Shown here: positions 18,154 through 27,543 of the stretch, piece by piece
Layout: every line of letters begins with the position of its first letter
Numbering within the stretch: the stretch's first letter is position 1
Assembly (NCBI GenBank): GCA_014762645.1
Contig: JABURP010000122.1
Location: 1 to 32,209, forward strand
Source: Crocinitomicaceae bacterium
Lineage (GTDB): Bacteria > Bacteroidota > Bacteroidia > Flavobacteriales_D > Crocinitomicaceae
DNA length: 32,209 nt
Direction: 5' to 3'
Program-made: the position numbers and the translations under genes
The notes under the pieces: model-generated
What the model saw: only the letters and a program-made list of their open reading frames with translations
The model's database searches: none
Told to the model about the DNA's origin: nothing

Positions 18154-20657
18154 CAACTTTTTATTGAAATTGTGCGTAAACGCAACGCGTTAGTAATAAC
18201 TGACACAGAACTGAAACTCATAGCCAATGCTGCAATCATAGGGGATAATAATAGATCGAATGGAATAAATAATGCTCCAGCTGCGATCGGCACTCCCAGC
18301 ACATTGTAAGCTAAGGCAAAAAACAAGTTCTGTTTGATGTTTCGCATTACTTTATGGCTAAGCTTCCGTGCTTTTACAATCCCTTTGAGGTCTCCTTTAA
18401 CCAGTGTTATAGAAGAGCTTTCAATCGCCACATCTGTTCCGGTTCCCATGGCAATACCAATATCTGCAAGTGCAAGTGCCGGAGCATCATTGATACCGTC
18501 ACCTGCCATGGCCACCTGTTTGCCTTGTTCCTTTAGTTCTTCCACGCGTTTTAACTTATCTTCAGGGAGACAATCAGCAACGTATTCATCAATTCCAACT
18601 TCATCCGAAACGGCTTTGGCGGTATTGGCGTTGTCTCCTGTCATCATAATGACATTTATTCCGTCATTTTGAAGTTCGTGAATAGCATCCTTGCTACTCT
18701 CTTTAATGGCGTCTGAAATAATGATGCAACCAACCATTTTACCATCTACAGATACAAATGGAACGGTTTTCCCTTTTTCTTGTGCCGCTTTAGCATTACT
18801 CAATACCGTTTCATCCTTTGTAACTCCGGCATCATTCATCATTTTATCATTTCCAATTTGAACCATTTTTCCATTTACATTTCCCTTTACACCCTTACCG
18901 GTTACAGATTCAAAATCGGTAACCTTTTCAAGGGAAATATTATGATCCGCTGCAAATTTAACCGTGGCTTCTGCCAGTGGGTGTTCACTTTGCTGGTTTA
19001 CGGAAGCAATTAGACGGATCAATTCGTCCTTGTTTGATTCGTCTGTGGGAATAATGTCTTCAACCGAAGGTCTCCCTTCAGTAACGGTACCTGTTTTATC
19101 AATAATAAGAGTATCAATCTTATTCATTTTTTCCAGGGATTTTGCGTCTTTGATCAGGACACCCAGTTGCGCTCCTTTACCAACCCCTACCATTACAGAC
19201 ATTGGTGTTGCCAGCCCTAGTGCACACGGGCAGGCAATGATCAACACGGCAATACCATTGACGAATCCATAAACAAGTTTGGGATCCGGACCCCATATCG
19301 CCCAAATGGCAAAAGTGACCAGTGCTATTCCTATTACAATAGGAACAAAGTAACCCGAAATGGTATCTGCAAGTTTTTGAATAGGAGCCCGGCTTCTGCT
19401 AGCCTCATTTACCATGTGGATGATCTGAGAAAGGAGGGTATCTGATCCAACTTTTTCAGCTTCCATCACAAATGATTTTTTGCCGTTAATCGTTCCAGAA
19501 CTTACCTGATCACCAGTTGATTTATCAACCGGAACCGGTTCTCCGGTAATCATAGATTCGTCAATAGAGCTTTCCCCCTCCGTAATTTTACCATCCACAG
19601 GAATTTTATCACCGGGTTTTACGCGCAACAAGTCACCAACCTTAATTTCATCAATGGAGATTTCTTTTTCTTCTCCGTCCACAATTTTTATGGCCTTATT
19701 CGGAGCAAGCTTCAACAATTCTTTTACGGCATTGTTAGTTTTACTATGAGCTCTTGCTTCTAATACCTGTCCTAACAACACCAGGGTTAGAATTACTGAA
19801 GCAGCTTCATAATAAACGTGAACATTTCCGGCCTCTGTTCTAAATTGAGCAGGGAATACATCCGGAATCAGCATACCCGTCAAACTGAATAACCATGCAA
19901 CACCTGATCCAATTCCAATCAACGTGAACATATTTAAACTCCGTCTTACAATGGAAGAATAGGCTCTTTTAAAGAACATCCACGTGGCATAAAAGACTAC
20001 CGGGATGGATAAGGCGAATTGTACCCACTGCCAGGCCCTTTCATTCATGATTTTCATTAATGGATTATTATCCAACATATCCATCATGGCAATAATGAAA
20101 ATGGGAACCGTAAAGACGAGTGCAATCCAAAACTTTTTTAATAAAGACAGGTATGTCTTCATTTCTTCGGATTCATTTGCATCAACAGGAACGAGATCCA
20201 TACCACATTTTGGGCAAGATCCCGGTTCATCTCTCACTATTTCGGGATGCATTGGGCAGGTGAATTTTCCCGCGCTTTTCTTAAGGCTGGGTTGTTCAAC
20301 CAGATCCATTCCGCAAACGGGGCAATCACCTGGTTCCTCATAAGTTTTATCTCCTTCACAATGCATTGGACAGTAATAAATACCACTGCCACTTTTTTGG
20401 GGAGCCTTTTTAGTTTCCGCTTTATGTTGATGATCCGAATGATTGTGCTCTCCTGGCAACTCAATAGAGTACGTACTATTTTCAAGGGCTTTTTGTAAAG
20501 TTGTAAGTTCAACGTGTTCTGTCATTTCTATCTCGGCAGAACCATTTTCAAGGTCAACTTCTACTGCACTTACTCCTTCCACTTCAGAAAGTGCTTCCTT
20601 AACATGGTTTGCACAACCATTACAACTCATTCCATTTATTCTATATGTATGTTTCAT
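18153..20657 (-). CDS. copA: Copper-type P1B-ATPase with HMA and two heavy-metal-binding domains
   Basis: An inner-membrane P-type ATPase that exports cytosolic Cu(I)/Ag(I). It has 834 residues. The N-terminal HMA domain has GMSCNGC (C12, C15). A His-rich linker leads to two successive HMBD zinc-ribbon-like modules (CPMHCEG...CPVCGMD at about 94-120 and CPMHPEI...CPKCGMD at 132-157). The core has the actuator TGEP, the metal-site CPC (C476-P-C478), phosphorylation DKTGT (D520), SEHPLAEA and [13 protein letters not shown] plus HMA supports P1B-1 (Cu+/Ag+) rather than Zn/Cd. It starts 42 bases after the permease stop and its TGA overlaps the cusB ATG, so translation of cusB is probably coupled. 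Gene symbol by family; SilP-like naming is equally possible. Confidence 0.93.
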   Translation of the reverse strand: MKHTYRINGMSCNGCANHVKEALSEVEGVSAVEVDLENGSAEIEMTEHVELTTLQKALENSTYSIELPGEHNHSDHQHKAETKKAPQKSGSGIYYCPMHCEGDKTYEEPGDCPVCGMDLVEQPSLKKSAGKFTCPMHPEIVRDEPGSCPKCGMDLVPVDANESEEMKTYLSLLKKFWIALVFTVPIFIIAMMDMLDNNPLMKIMNERAWQWVQFALSIPVVFYATWMFFKRAYSSIVRRSLNMFTLIGIGSGVAWLFSLTGMLIPDVFPAQFRTEAGNVHVYYEAASVILTLVLLGQVLEARAHSKTNNAVKELLKLAPNKAIKIVDGEEKEISIDEIKVGDLLRVKPGDKIPVDGKITEGESSIDESMITGEPVPVDKSTGDQVSSGTINGKKSFVMEAEKVGSDTLLSQIIHMVNEASRSRAPIQKLADTISGYFVPIVIGIALVTFAIWAIWGPDPKLVYGFVNGIAVLIIACPCALGLATPMSVMVGVGKGAQLGVLIKDAKSLEKMNKIDTLIIDKTGTVTEGRPSVEDIIPTDESNKDELIRLIASVNQQSEHPLAEATVKFAADHNISLEKVTDFESVTGKGVKGNVNGKMVQIGNDKMMNDAGVTKDETVLSNAKAAQEKGKTVPFVSVDGKMVGCIIISDAIKESSKDAIHELQNDGINVIMMTGDNANTAKAVSDEVGIDEYVADCLPEDKLKRVEELKEQGKQVAMAGDGINDAPALALADIGIAMGTGTDVAIESSSITLVKGDLKGIVKARKLSHKVMRNIKQNLFFALAYNVLGVPIAAGALFIPFDLLLSPMIAALAMSFSSVSVITNALRLRTISIKS

Positions 20658-20699
20658 TTTTCTCTGTAATCAAATTTTAATAATCAGTATGTGTTCAAA

Positions 20700-21920
20700 T
20701 CATAAAATATATTTCATGCTGATTCCTATTAAAAGCCACAAGTAACAGGCAAGAGATATCTTACCAAGAATTGACTCCAGTAATTTGCTTTTTGGAGCCA
20801 TTTCCTTGTGATGTTTAACATCTTTTCTCTTAAAGAATCCCAGATATACCAGGTATCCACTTAAAAGGATGAATGCAAGATTCATAAACAGTGTATAATC
20901 CACTTGAAAGTAGCTCTTCTCCGCAGTTACCATATTTTGAGGATCTGGAAGTATTCCGATCCAGTCAAAACTGTAGTGCAGTGCAATAGAAGCAACAATC
21001 AATGCTGTAAAGAGCATAAATAGGATAAACAAAGACATCTTCCATCCATAATATTTAGCATTAATTCTCAGTACCGGGAATACAACAAGGTCACTAAAAA
21101 TGAAAGCCATTACACCTGCGAAACTCACCCCTTTACCAAAGAGTAATCCTGCCAATGGTATATTACCCATGGAGCCTATAAAAGTCATGAAGGCAGCCAA
21201 AGGCCCCACCAAAACATGTTCTAAAACTGTCCCGAAACTGGCCTCATTTGTTGGGTTACCGGTATTAATAAATAGGCTTTGAAAAAAACTATCGGGTACA
21301 AATGCGGCTATGATTCCGGCAATTGTAAAACCAAGCGTAATATCTTTCCACACCATTTTCCACTCCATTCCAAATTGTTTTGAAACCTTGGCCCATTTTT
21401 CCTCAGATTGAAGTTTTGTAAGGATTTCTTGTTGTGCTTGTTCCTGATCATCTTGTTCTTTGGACAAGTTTTCCCGTGCTTTTTGAATCAACTTTTTTGG
21501 ACGGATAATGAGTACAATGATCCAGCTAACGGCAATTAACAATATCCCTCCAAAATACTCTGCAACCACAAATTGCCATCCAAGAAATATAGAGATTACG
21601 ATTCCCAGTTCAATTACCAGGTTAGTACTGGCTAATAAAAAAGCAACAGAGGCGATAAAACTGGCCCCTTTTTTGAACAGAGATTTTGTGGTAGCCAGAG
21701 CCGAAAAACTACAAGAGCTACTTAAGAATCCAAAAACTGTCCCCAAAAGAACACTTCTGAAATTTTTTCCGCCCATGTTTTGTTGCATTTGTTGACGAGA
21801 AATAAACACCTGTATAAAACTGGACAAAAAATAGCCCAGGATGAACGCCCAGAGTGCCATCCAGAAAAAGCCTAAACTTGTGTAGGCTGCATCAGACCAT
21901 TTCACTAAAAATGCTTTCAT
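20700..21920 (-). CDS. Multi-spanning permease (DUF318/ArsP-like) in the efflux operon
   Basis: An inner-membrane protein of 406 residues with about eight to ten hydrophobic segments and a charged cytosolic loop near 155-195. SSSCSFSALATTKSLFKKG (about 68-86) and FIGSMGNIPLAGLLFGKGV resemble the repeated signature of the predicted-permease family PF03773, whose best-known member ArsP exports methylarsenite. Its ATG directly abuts the TolC-type gene's TAG stop (TAGATG), so it is translated with the copper genes. The Cys in the signature could bind a soft metal. Substrate unknown: a thiol-reactive metal or metalloid fits the context, but this is inference. No operon-independent promoter is visible. 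Confidence 0.75.
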   Translation of the reverse strand: MKAFLVKWSDAAYTSLGFFWMALWAFILGYFLSSFIQVFISRQQMQQNMGGKNFRSVLLGTVFGFLSSSCSFSALATTKSLFKKGASFIASVAFLLASTNLVIELGIVISIFLGWQFVVAEYFGGILLIAVSWIIVLIIRPKKLIQKARENLSKEQDDQEQAQQEILTKLQSEEKWAKVSKQFGMEWKMVWKDITLGFTIAGIIAAFVPDSFFQSLFINTGNPTNEASFGTVLEHVLVGPLAAFMTFIGSMGNIPLAGLLFGKGVSFAGVMAFIFSDLVVFPVLRINAKYYGWKMSLFILFMLFTALIVASIALHYSFDWIGILPDPQNMVTAEKSYFQVDYTLFMNLAFILLSGYLVYLGFFKRKDVKHHKEMAPKSKLLESILGKISLACYLWLLIGISMKYIL

Positions 21921-23165
21921 CTAAAAATCAGTTAGTCGTTCAATATTGGCTATTGCAATCCGCATATCCAGTTTGCCCTTTATGAGCCCTATTTCATGCT
22001 TTAGGAGTTGGTTTTGTAGTTGTAACAGCTCATCAAATCCTTTACCGGATGAACTATAGTTGACCAGTAATACTTCAATCGCCATATTGGTTGTTTCTAT
22101 TTGTTTTTCGTGCAATTCAAATTCTAATAATGCATTATCATAATCCACCTTATACTCGATCAGCTGACGCATGATCATATCTGTAAATACTTCTTTTCTG
22201 TATTCAATTGATTCCTGTGTGTAGTACTCTTCCTGCTCTTTTGCCTTGTATGACTTTCTGTAAATAGGAACATTGAACATGATTTTTGGAACTAGAATAT
22301 CTCTTCCATTTCCCAATGGGTTTGCATCTGTTCTTGGTGCAACAACGTTGTAATCTACTCCAACGCCAAATTTCACACTGTTCATTTTTTTATTGGCGAT
22401 CAACCGGTTATCAGAAGCTTCTAACTGGTAGTTCATATTCATGATCATAGGGTGATGATCTCTCACCTTTTGTCCCAGTGCAGTCGTATCAAATTGAAAT
22501 GCGGTGATCGTATTTAGTTCTGAAACAATGTTCACTTTTTCACCCGGATCTCTATTGGTGTATTGATTGATAATGGCTTCAAACTTAATTTTAGTGTTGT
22601 CGATTACACGCAGTTTTTGATCAATATCCTGAATAACCAGTTGGATTCTGAGCACATCTGACGTCAATGCCTGGCCGCTTTCAACTTTAGCAAGTGCAAT
22701 ACTTTCAAGTGATTGATATAGATTCTTACTTTTCAAGAGCACCTCTGCCTTCAGGGTTAAAAAATCAAGCATGTAGTAAGCAACTTTGATTTTATAAAAA
22801 AGATCAAGTTTTGTTGCACTGATCATTTCAAATTTGGCCTTTGACATGCTCACGACTGCGTCTTCTTTTGCTTGCAATGTTCCAAACCATGGGAACATTT
22901 GACTGGCACTGACCATGAGTACTTGCGGACCTAATCGGGTTTCAGGTTGCAATACCGGCACACCTGTTCCAATTGTCGGGTCAGGTAGTTGACTTACCTG
23001 ATCACCTCTACTCAAGATCGCTTCGTACTCCGCATGAATCGCTTTTAATTCGGGATTGTTGTTTGTGGCGAGTTCAAGTAGACTATCTAAAGGTTGTGCC
23101 AGAGATATAAAGGATACTCCTTGAAGAATAATCACGAACAATGCTATTTTCTTAAATACAATCAT
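21921..23165 (-). CDS. TolC/CusC-type outer membrane efflux protein
   Basis: The outer-membrane channel of the tripartite heavy-metal RND system. It has 414 residues with a signal peptide (MIVFKKIALFVIILQGVSFI, cleaved near SLA-QPL). Two long helical repeats typical of the outer membrane efflux protein family follow, for example LDSLLELATNNNPELKAIHAEYEAI at the start of the first and a matching heptad-rich C-terminal half (LLVNYSSSGKGFDELLQLQNQLL). SQMFPWFG is characteristic of metal-RND-linked members in Bacteroidota. Its ATG overlaps the cusA TGA by four bases (ATGA), and its TAG directly abuts the permease ATG. It should pair with CusA and CusB of this operon. The N-terminal Cys acylation seen in E. 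coli CusC is absent. Confidence 0.9.
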   Translation of the reverse strand: MIVFKKIALFVIILQGVSFISLAQPLDSLLELATNNNPELKAIHAEYEAILSRGDQVSQLPDPTIGTGVPVLQPETRLGPQVLMVSASQMFPWFGTLQAKEDAVVSMSKAKFEMISATKLDLFYKIKVAYYMLDFLTLKAEVLLKSKNLYQSLESIALAKVESGQALTSDVLRIQLVIQDIDQKLRVIDNTKIKFEAIINQYTNRDPGEKVNIVSELNTITAFQFDTTALGQKVRDHHPMIMNMNYQLEASDNRLIANKKMNSVKFGVGVDYNVVAPRTDANPLGNGRDILVPKIMFNVPIYRKSYKAKEQEEYYTQESIEYRKEVFTDMIMRQLIEYKVDYDNALLEFELHEKQIETTNMAIEVLLVNYSSSGKGFDELLQLQNQLLKHEIGLIKGKLDMRIAIANIERLTDF

Positions 23166-26100
23166 TGGTTTTCATTTTTAGTGAAGACCGATTTTAGATT
23201 CAGGTTGGTCTCTTTCCATAAACAGTACAATACCGGCACTGTAAACATGGTAATGACATTTAATACCATTCCGCCAAAGGATGGAATTGCCATTGGGAGC
23301 ATAATATCTGCTCCTCTACCTGTTGAGGTTAACACCGGCAAAAGGGCCAGAATAGTTGTTGCAGTAGTCATCATTGCAGGTTTAACTCTTCTTTTACCTC
23401 CTTCAACTACTGCATCCCGTATCTCTTTCTTGGTTTTCGGGTCGTTCTTTTTAAAACTATCTTTCAGGAATGTGGCAACCAGGACACCGTCATCCGTTGC
23501 AATTCCAAACAGTGCCAGAAAACCTACCCATACCGCAACACTCAAGTTGACCGTTCGCATTTGAAACAGGTCTCGCATATTTGTACCGAAAAGGTCGAAA
23601 TTCATGAACCAATCCTGGCCATAGAGCCAAATCATGATAAATCCGCCCGAAAATGCTACAAAAACACCTGTAAACACGAAGATAGAGGTCATTAGTGATT
23701 TGAATTGGAAGTACAAGATCAACAGAATTAGCGCCAAAGCAATTGGAATGACAATGCCCAGTCGCTTGTTGGCTCGTACCTGTTGCTCATAATTTCCGGC
23801 AAATCGATAAGTAACCCCTTCGGGAACTTCCAGTTTACCTGATTTAATCAACTTATCCAAATGCTCTTCTGCGTTATTTACTACTTCTACTTCCGAATAG
23901 TTCTTTAGCCGGTCAAACAATACATAACCGAGTAAAAATCCATCTTCACTTTTTATGGATTGCGGACCTTGTTCATACTTGACATCTACTAAATCTCCCA
24001 GAGGTATTTGATTTCCTGATCGGGTACTGATAAGAATATTTTTCAATTTTTCCGGGTCATCTCGTAATTCCAAAGGGTATCGAATGCGAATGTTGTACCG
24101 TTCCCTGCCTTCAACGGTTGAGCTCATAATCATTCCACCAACCGCCGTTTGTATTTGATTTTGAACCTGAATAACGGACAGTCCGTGCCTGCTGATCTCA
24201 TCCCGTTTTATGTCAAGCATGATATAGGGTTTACCTACGATTCGGTCAGCAAAAACAGCTTCAACTTTTACGCCCTCTACTTCTTTCAGATGTTTTTCTA
24301 GCTTAAGTCCGAATTCCTCTATTGTCTTTAAGTCAGGTCCCTGAACTTTTATACCCATTGGTGCACGCATTCCTGTTTGCAGCATCACAAGACGCGTTTC
24401 TATAGGTTGAAGTTTTGGAGCAGAAGTAAGTCCGGGTAAATTCGTGGCTTTTACAATTTCATTCCAGATATCATCCGGTGATTTGATGTGATCCCTCCAC
24501 TGTCGGTAATACATACCGTCATCATCTGGTATAAGATTTCCTTTTTCGTCCAGGATGTAGTTCCCGTCAGAATCCACTTTAAATCTAATCCGGCGTCCGT
24601 TTTCATCTGTTTTGTATTCCGATTTATACATGATGATGTTTTCATACATAGACATTGGAGCAGGGTCAAGGGAACTTTCAACACGACCTGCTTTTCCGAC
24701 CACGGTCTCTACCTCAGGGATAGCCGTTACCGACATGTCCAACATTCTCAAGTTCGCTTCATTTATTTCCATACCTGAATGCGGCATAGATGTGGGCATC
24801 AGCAAAAATGAACCTTCATTTAGGGCTGGCATGAACTCTTCACCGGTTATTTTATAAACTCTGTAGCCCGTAAACATGAGGAGAACCAACAGGCCGATAA
24901 AAATGTATTTGATCTTCAACAGAAAGCGAAGTATTTTTTCGTAATAGTAAATGACGAGGTAAAATGCACCAATAAGTAACCCAATAACTAATGAGATAAA
25001 GGTGAAATTGCTCAGTTCACTTTTGGCAGGTCCAAGAGGCATCCAGATGACAGCGAGCACCCATATAACAATGAGTGCATATAAGATGTTTTTACAGTAA
25101 TTGAAAACATTCATCCAGGATTCAGAGCGTCGTTCTTTTAGTTCGGCTGTGAGTATTCCCGAAATAGCAACAACTAACCCAAACAGCCCAAAAAATTCGT
25201 AATCAGAAAACAAGAGCAACAAAGACAAAGCACCTAATACTCCGTTCGTTATAAATGAAGTCAATTTACCTTTTGATTTGAGCTTGAATAGTTGTTCAGC
25301 CAAAGGAGGAATAATGGTTATAGCTAGCAGGATAGAAGCAAGTAAGGCGAAGGTTTTGGTAAATGCCAATGGCCTAAACAGTTTTCCTTCTGCTGCCTGC
25401 ATAGTAAACACCGGTAAAAAACTCACAATAGTTGTTGCAACAGCAGTTACAACCGCTGAAGCGACTTCTGTTGTGGCCAGATAAATGGTTGTTTTGAGCT
25501 GTTGGGCTTTCGGAGCAATGCGCATTTGCATCACCATACTTTCTGTGAGGACAATCCCCATATCTACCATGGTTCCAACAGCAATAGCAATACCGGATAA
25601 GGCGACAATATTGGCGTCCACCCCAAAATACCTCATGGCAATGAAACACATCAAAACAGCAACCGGAAGTGAAGCCGAGATCAATAAAGAGGACTTCAAA
25701 TGCATCAGCATTAGTATTACCACAATTATGGTAATTAATACTTCCAGTGTTAGTGCTTCTTCGAGCGTTCCTATCGTTTCTTTGATCAACTCTGTACGGT
25801 CGTAAAAAGGAACAATGGTGAGTTTTGAAACGGTACCGTCATCCAGTGTCTTGGAAGGCAGTCCGGCACTGATTTTTTCAATCTTCTCTTTTACGTTATT
25901 GATAACCTGTAAAGGATTGGAGCCATACCGAGCAACGACAACTCCACCAACTACCGGAGCACCGGCCTTATCCAATATCCCCCTTCGGGTTGCGGGTCCT
26001 AAATGTACATTGGCTACATCCTTTATCCGGATAGGAACGTTATCGGCAACCTTTACAACACTAGATTCAATATCTTCAATCGACTTAACATAGCCTAATC

Positions 26101-26851
26101 CGCGAACAAAGTATTCAGCCATGTTAATTTCCATGGTTTGCGCCCCAATGTCCAGGTTGCTGCCTTTTGCGGCGGACATTACCTGTTCGAGATTAACATT
26201 GTAAATACGCATCTTTTCTGGATCAACGTCTATCTGATATTCCTGAACGTACCCGCCCACTGACGCAACTTCAGATACCCCTTCAGCTGATTGTAAGGCG
26301 TATTTCACGTAAAAATCCTGTATTGAACGTATTTCATGCTGGTCCCAACCACCTGTAGGATTTCCATCTTTATCCCTACCTTCAAGCGTATACCAATAGA
26401 TTTGACCTAACGCCGTGGCATCAGGACCCAATGTGGGCTGTACACCTGGCGGCAATAAATTAGCGGGAAGTGAATTTAACTTCTCAAGAATTCGGCTTCG
26501 GCTCCAGTAAAACTCAATATCTTCTTCAAAAATGAGATAGATGCTGGAAAACCCAAACATAGAGTTACTGCGCACGCTCTTTACACCTGGAATTCCCAGT
26601 AATGCAGATGTTAAAGGATAAGTAATTTGATCTTCAACATCTTGCGGTGAGCGACCCATCCAACGGGTAAAAACAATTTGTTGATTTTCACCAATATCAG
26701 GAATAGCATCCACAGGAACAGGATCACTGGGAAGGATTTCTGTATCAAGATCAAACGGTGCGGTTATAATTCCCCAACCTATAAAGAGAACCAGCAGTAG
26801 CCACGCTACGAGTTTGTTATCAAGAAAAAATTTTATGATTTTATTTAACAT
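23162..26851 (-). CDS. cusA: CusA/CzcA-type heavy-metal RND efflux pump, enlarged
   Basis: The proton-driven inner-membrane pump of a CusCBA-like system. It has 1229 residues against about 1050 for E. coli CusA. N-terminal MLNKIIKFFLDNKLVAW, the porter region with PVDAIPDIGENQQIVFT, and TM4 GIAIAVGTMVDMGIVLTE with Asp430 (the proton-relay Asp of metal RNDs) are all present. Met-rich stretches in the second porter half (SFLLMPTSMPHSGME and RLVMLQTGMRAPMG) suit Cu/Ag. Extra length comes from about 110 residues between TM6 and TM7 (about 530-640), with four extra hydrophobic segments, and from a hydrophilic insertion near 745-795. The TGA overlaps the start of the TolC gene. It starts 72 bases after the HYC_CC_PP gene, with no clear -7 box of its own. 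Confidence 0.94.
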   Translation of the reverse strand: MLNKIIKFFLDNKLVAWLLLVLFIGWGIITAPFDLDTEILPSDPVPVDAIPDIGENQQIVFTRWMGRSPQDVEDQITYPLTSALLGIPGVKSVRSNSMFGFSSIYLIFEEDIEFYWSRSRILEKLNSLPANLLPPGVQPTLGPDATALGQIYWYTLEGRDKDGNPTGGWDQHEIRSIQDFYVKYALQSAEGVSEVASVGGYVQEYQIDVDPEKMRIYNVNLEQVMSAAKGSNLDIGAQTMEINMAEYFVRGLGYVKSIEDIESSVVKVADNVPIRIKDVANVHLGPATRRGILDKAGAPVVGGVVVARYGSNPLQVINNVKEKIEKISAGLPSKTLDDGTVSKLTIVPFYDRTELIKETIGTLEEALTLEVLITIIVVILMLMHLKSSLLISASLPVAVLMCFIAMRYFGVDANIVALSGIAIAVGTMVDMGIVLTESMVMQMRIAPKAQQLKTTIYLATTEVASAVVTAVATTIVSFLPVFTMQAAEGKLFRPLAFTKTFALLASILLAITIIPPLAEQLFKLKSKGKLTSFITNGVLGALSLLLLFSDYEFFGLFGLVVAISGILTAELKERRSESWMNVFNYCKNILYALIVIWVLAVIWMPLGPAKSELSNFTFISLVIGLLIGAFYLVIYYYEKILRFLLKIKYIFIGLLVLLMFTGYRVYKITGEEFMPALNEGSFLLMPTSMPHSGMEINEANLRMLDMSVTAIPEVETVVGKAGRVESSLDPAPMSMYENIIMYKSEYKTDENGRRIRFKVDSDGNYILDEKGNLIPDDDGMYYRQWRDHIKSPDDIWNEIVKATNLPGLTSAPKLQPIETRLVMLQTGMRAPMGIKVQGPDLKTIEEFGLKLEKHLKEVEGVKVEAVFADRIVGKPYIMLDIKRDEISRHGLSVIQVQNQIQTAVGGMIMSSTVEGRERYNIRIRYPLELRDDPEKLKNILISTRSGNQIPLGDLVDVKYEQGPQSIKSEDGFLLGYVLFDRLKNYSEVEVVNNAEEHLDKLIKSGKLEVPEGVTYRFAGNYEQQVRANKRLGIVIPIALALILLILYFQFKSLMTSIFVFTGVFVAFSGGFIMIWLYGQDWFMNFDLFGTNMRDLFQMRTVNLSVAVWVGFLALFGIATDDGVLVATFLKDSFKKNDPKTKKEIRDAVVEGGKRRVKPAMMTTATTILALLPVLTSTGRGADIMLPMAIPSFGGMVLNVITMFTVPVLYCLWKETNLNLKSVFTKNENQ

Positions 26852-26918
26852 ATTTCATTTTTTAATGGATAGAAGCCAATAGCTCAACCTTAACCCTAAG
26901 ATTGAACCAAAATGAAAT
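26852..26918. repeat. 10-base inverted repeat in the cusA leader
   Basis: ATTTCATTTT at 26852-26861 is the exact reverse complement of AAAATGAAAT at 26909-26918. The 47-base spacer fills nearly all of the gap between the HYC_CC_PP gene and the cusA start. It could form a leader hairpin or hold a regulator, but it is AT-rich and may be chance. Confidence 0.3.
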
Positions 26919-26923
26919 TGTAA

Positions 26924-27388
26924 TCAAATACGAAAAACCTGGTATAACACCCTGATATTGCGCTTATATCTCGGTGGGCCGGTATTCTTTACCAGACGAT
27001 AACGGGTAGGTGTTAAAATGATTTCAGGAGCGTTATCGACTGATGAAACAGCAGTTAAACTGGAATTATCCAAAAGGCAAACAGAACTATTCAAATTGAT
27101 GTCATCATCCAGTTCCAGATGAATCATTTGATTGTAACAGCAATGCTTGCGAATGCTGGTTTTATGATCTTCAGAGGAGGATTGCATTTTTCGTTTACAA
27201 CAAGACCTTACTTTAGTCTTTCGGGACTGTGACTTCATCATATCACACGCCTCTGCTTTTCCAAAGAGTGAATAACTCTGAATCTCACCCTGACAATAAT
27301 GGACATCCATAGAAAATCCAATTGTCTGAATAAAGAAAGTAAGTGCAAGCAGCACACTAAAAAATCGATATGTTATTCCGGTATTCAT
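26924..27388 (-). CDS. HYC_CC_PP-family Cys-rich exported protein
   Basis: A small exported protein of 154 residues that matches the pattern giving the HYC_CC_PP family its name: H30-Y31-C32 (MDVHYCQGEI) right after a signal-like hydrophobic segment, CC pairs at 63-64 and 83-84, further Cys at 48 and 104, and GPPRYKR near 136-142. It is the first gene of the minus-strand efflux locus, 72 bases ahead of cusA. Members of the family have no proven function that I know. The clustered His and Cys plus the operon position suggest periplasmic Cu/Ag binding or sensing; that is inference. A near-match to a -7 box (TAATTTG, minus strand, 27420-27414, one base short) lies upstream of the ATG at 27388. 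Confidence 0.75.
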   Translation of the reverse strand: MNTGITYRFFSVLLALTFFIQTIGFSMDVHYCQGEIQSYSLFGKAEACDMMKSQSRKTKVRSCCKRKMQSSSEDHKTSIRKHCCYNQMIHLELDDDINLNSSVCLLDNSSLTAVSSVDNAPEIILTPTRYRLVKNTGPPRYKRNIRVLYQVFRI

Positions 27389-27543
27389 GTATTAAACGCA
27401 ATTAAAGTTAAGGCAAATTAGGAACTCTGCAAAAGCGCTTAACTGATTTTTAACAGGTTCAATCCAAATTGTTGTCATGGGATTAGAAGTATATAATGAC
27501 GTTATTTGATTGTAGTACAGCTTTTTCGTATATTATAGTAACT

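Noticed and set aside
18334-21795. Plus-strand open frames of 60-112 codons opposite copA and the permease gene
   Set aside because: They lie antisense to strongly conserved genes, have no recognisable domains or starts, and read as shadows of the coding strand.
27472-27508. Promoter for the YceI-like gene (TTG 27472 with GTTATTTG 27501)
   Set aside because: The -7 candidate misses the TA of TAnnTTTG and the spacing of 26 bases is too long.
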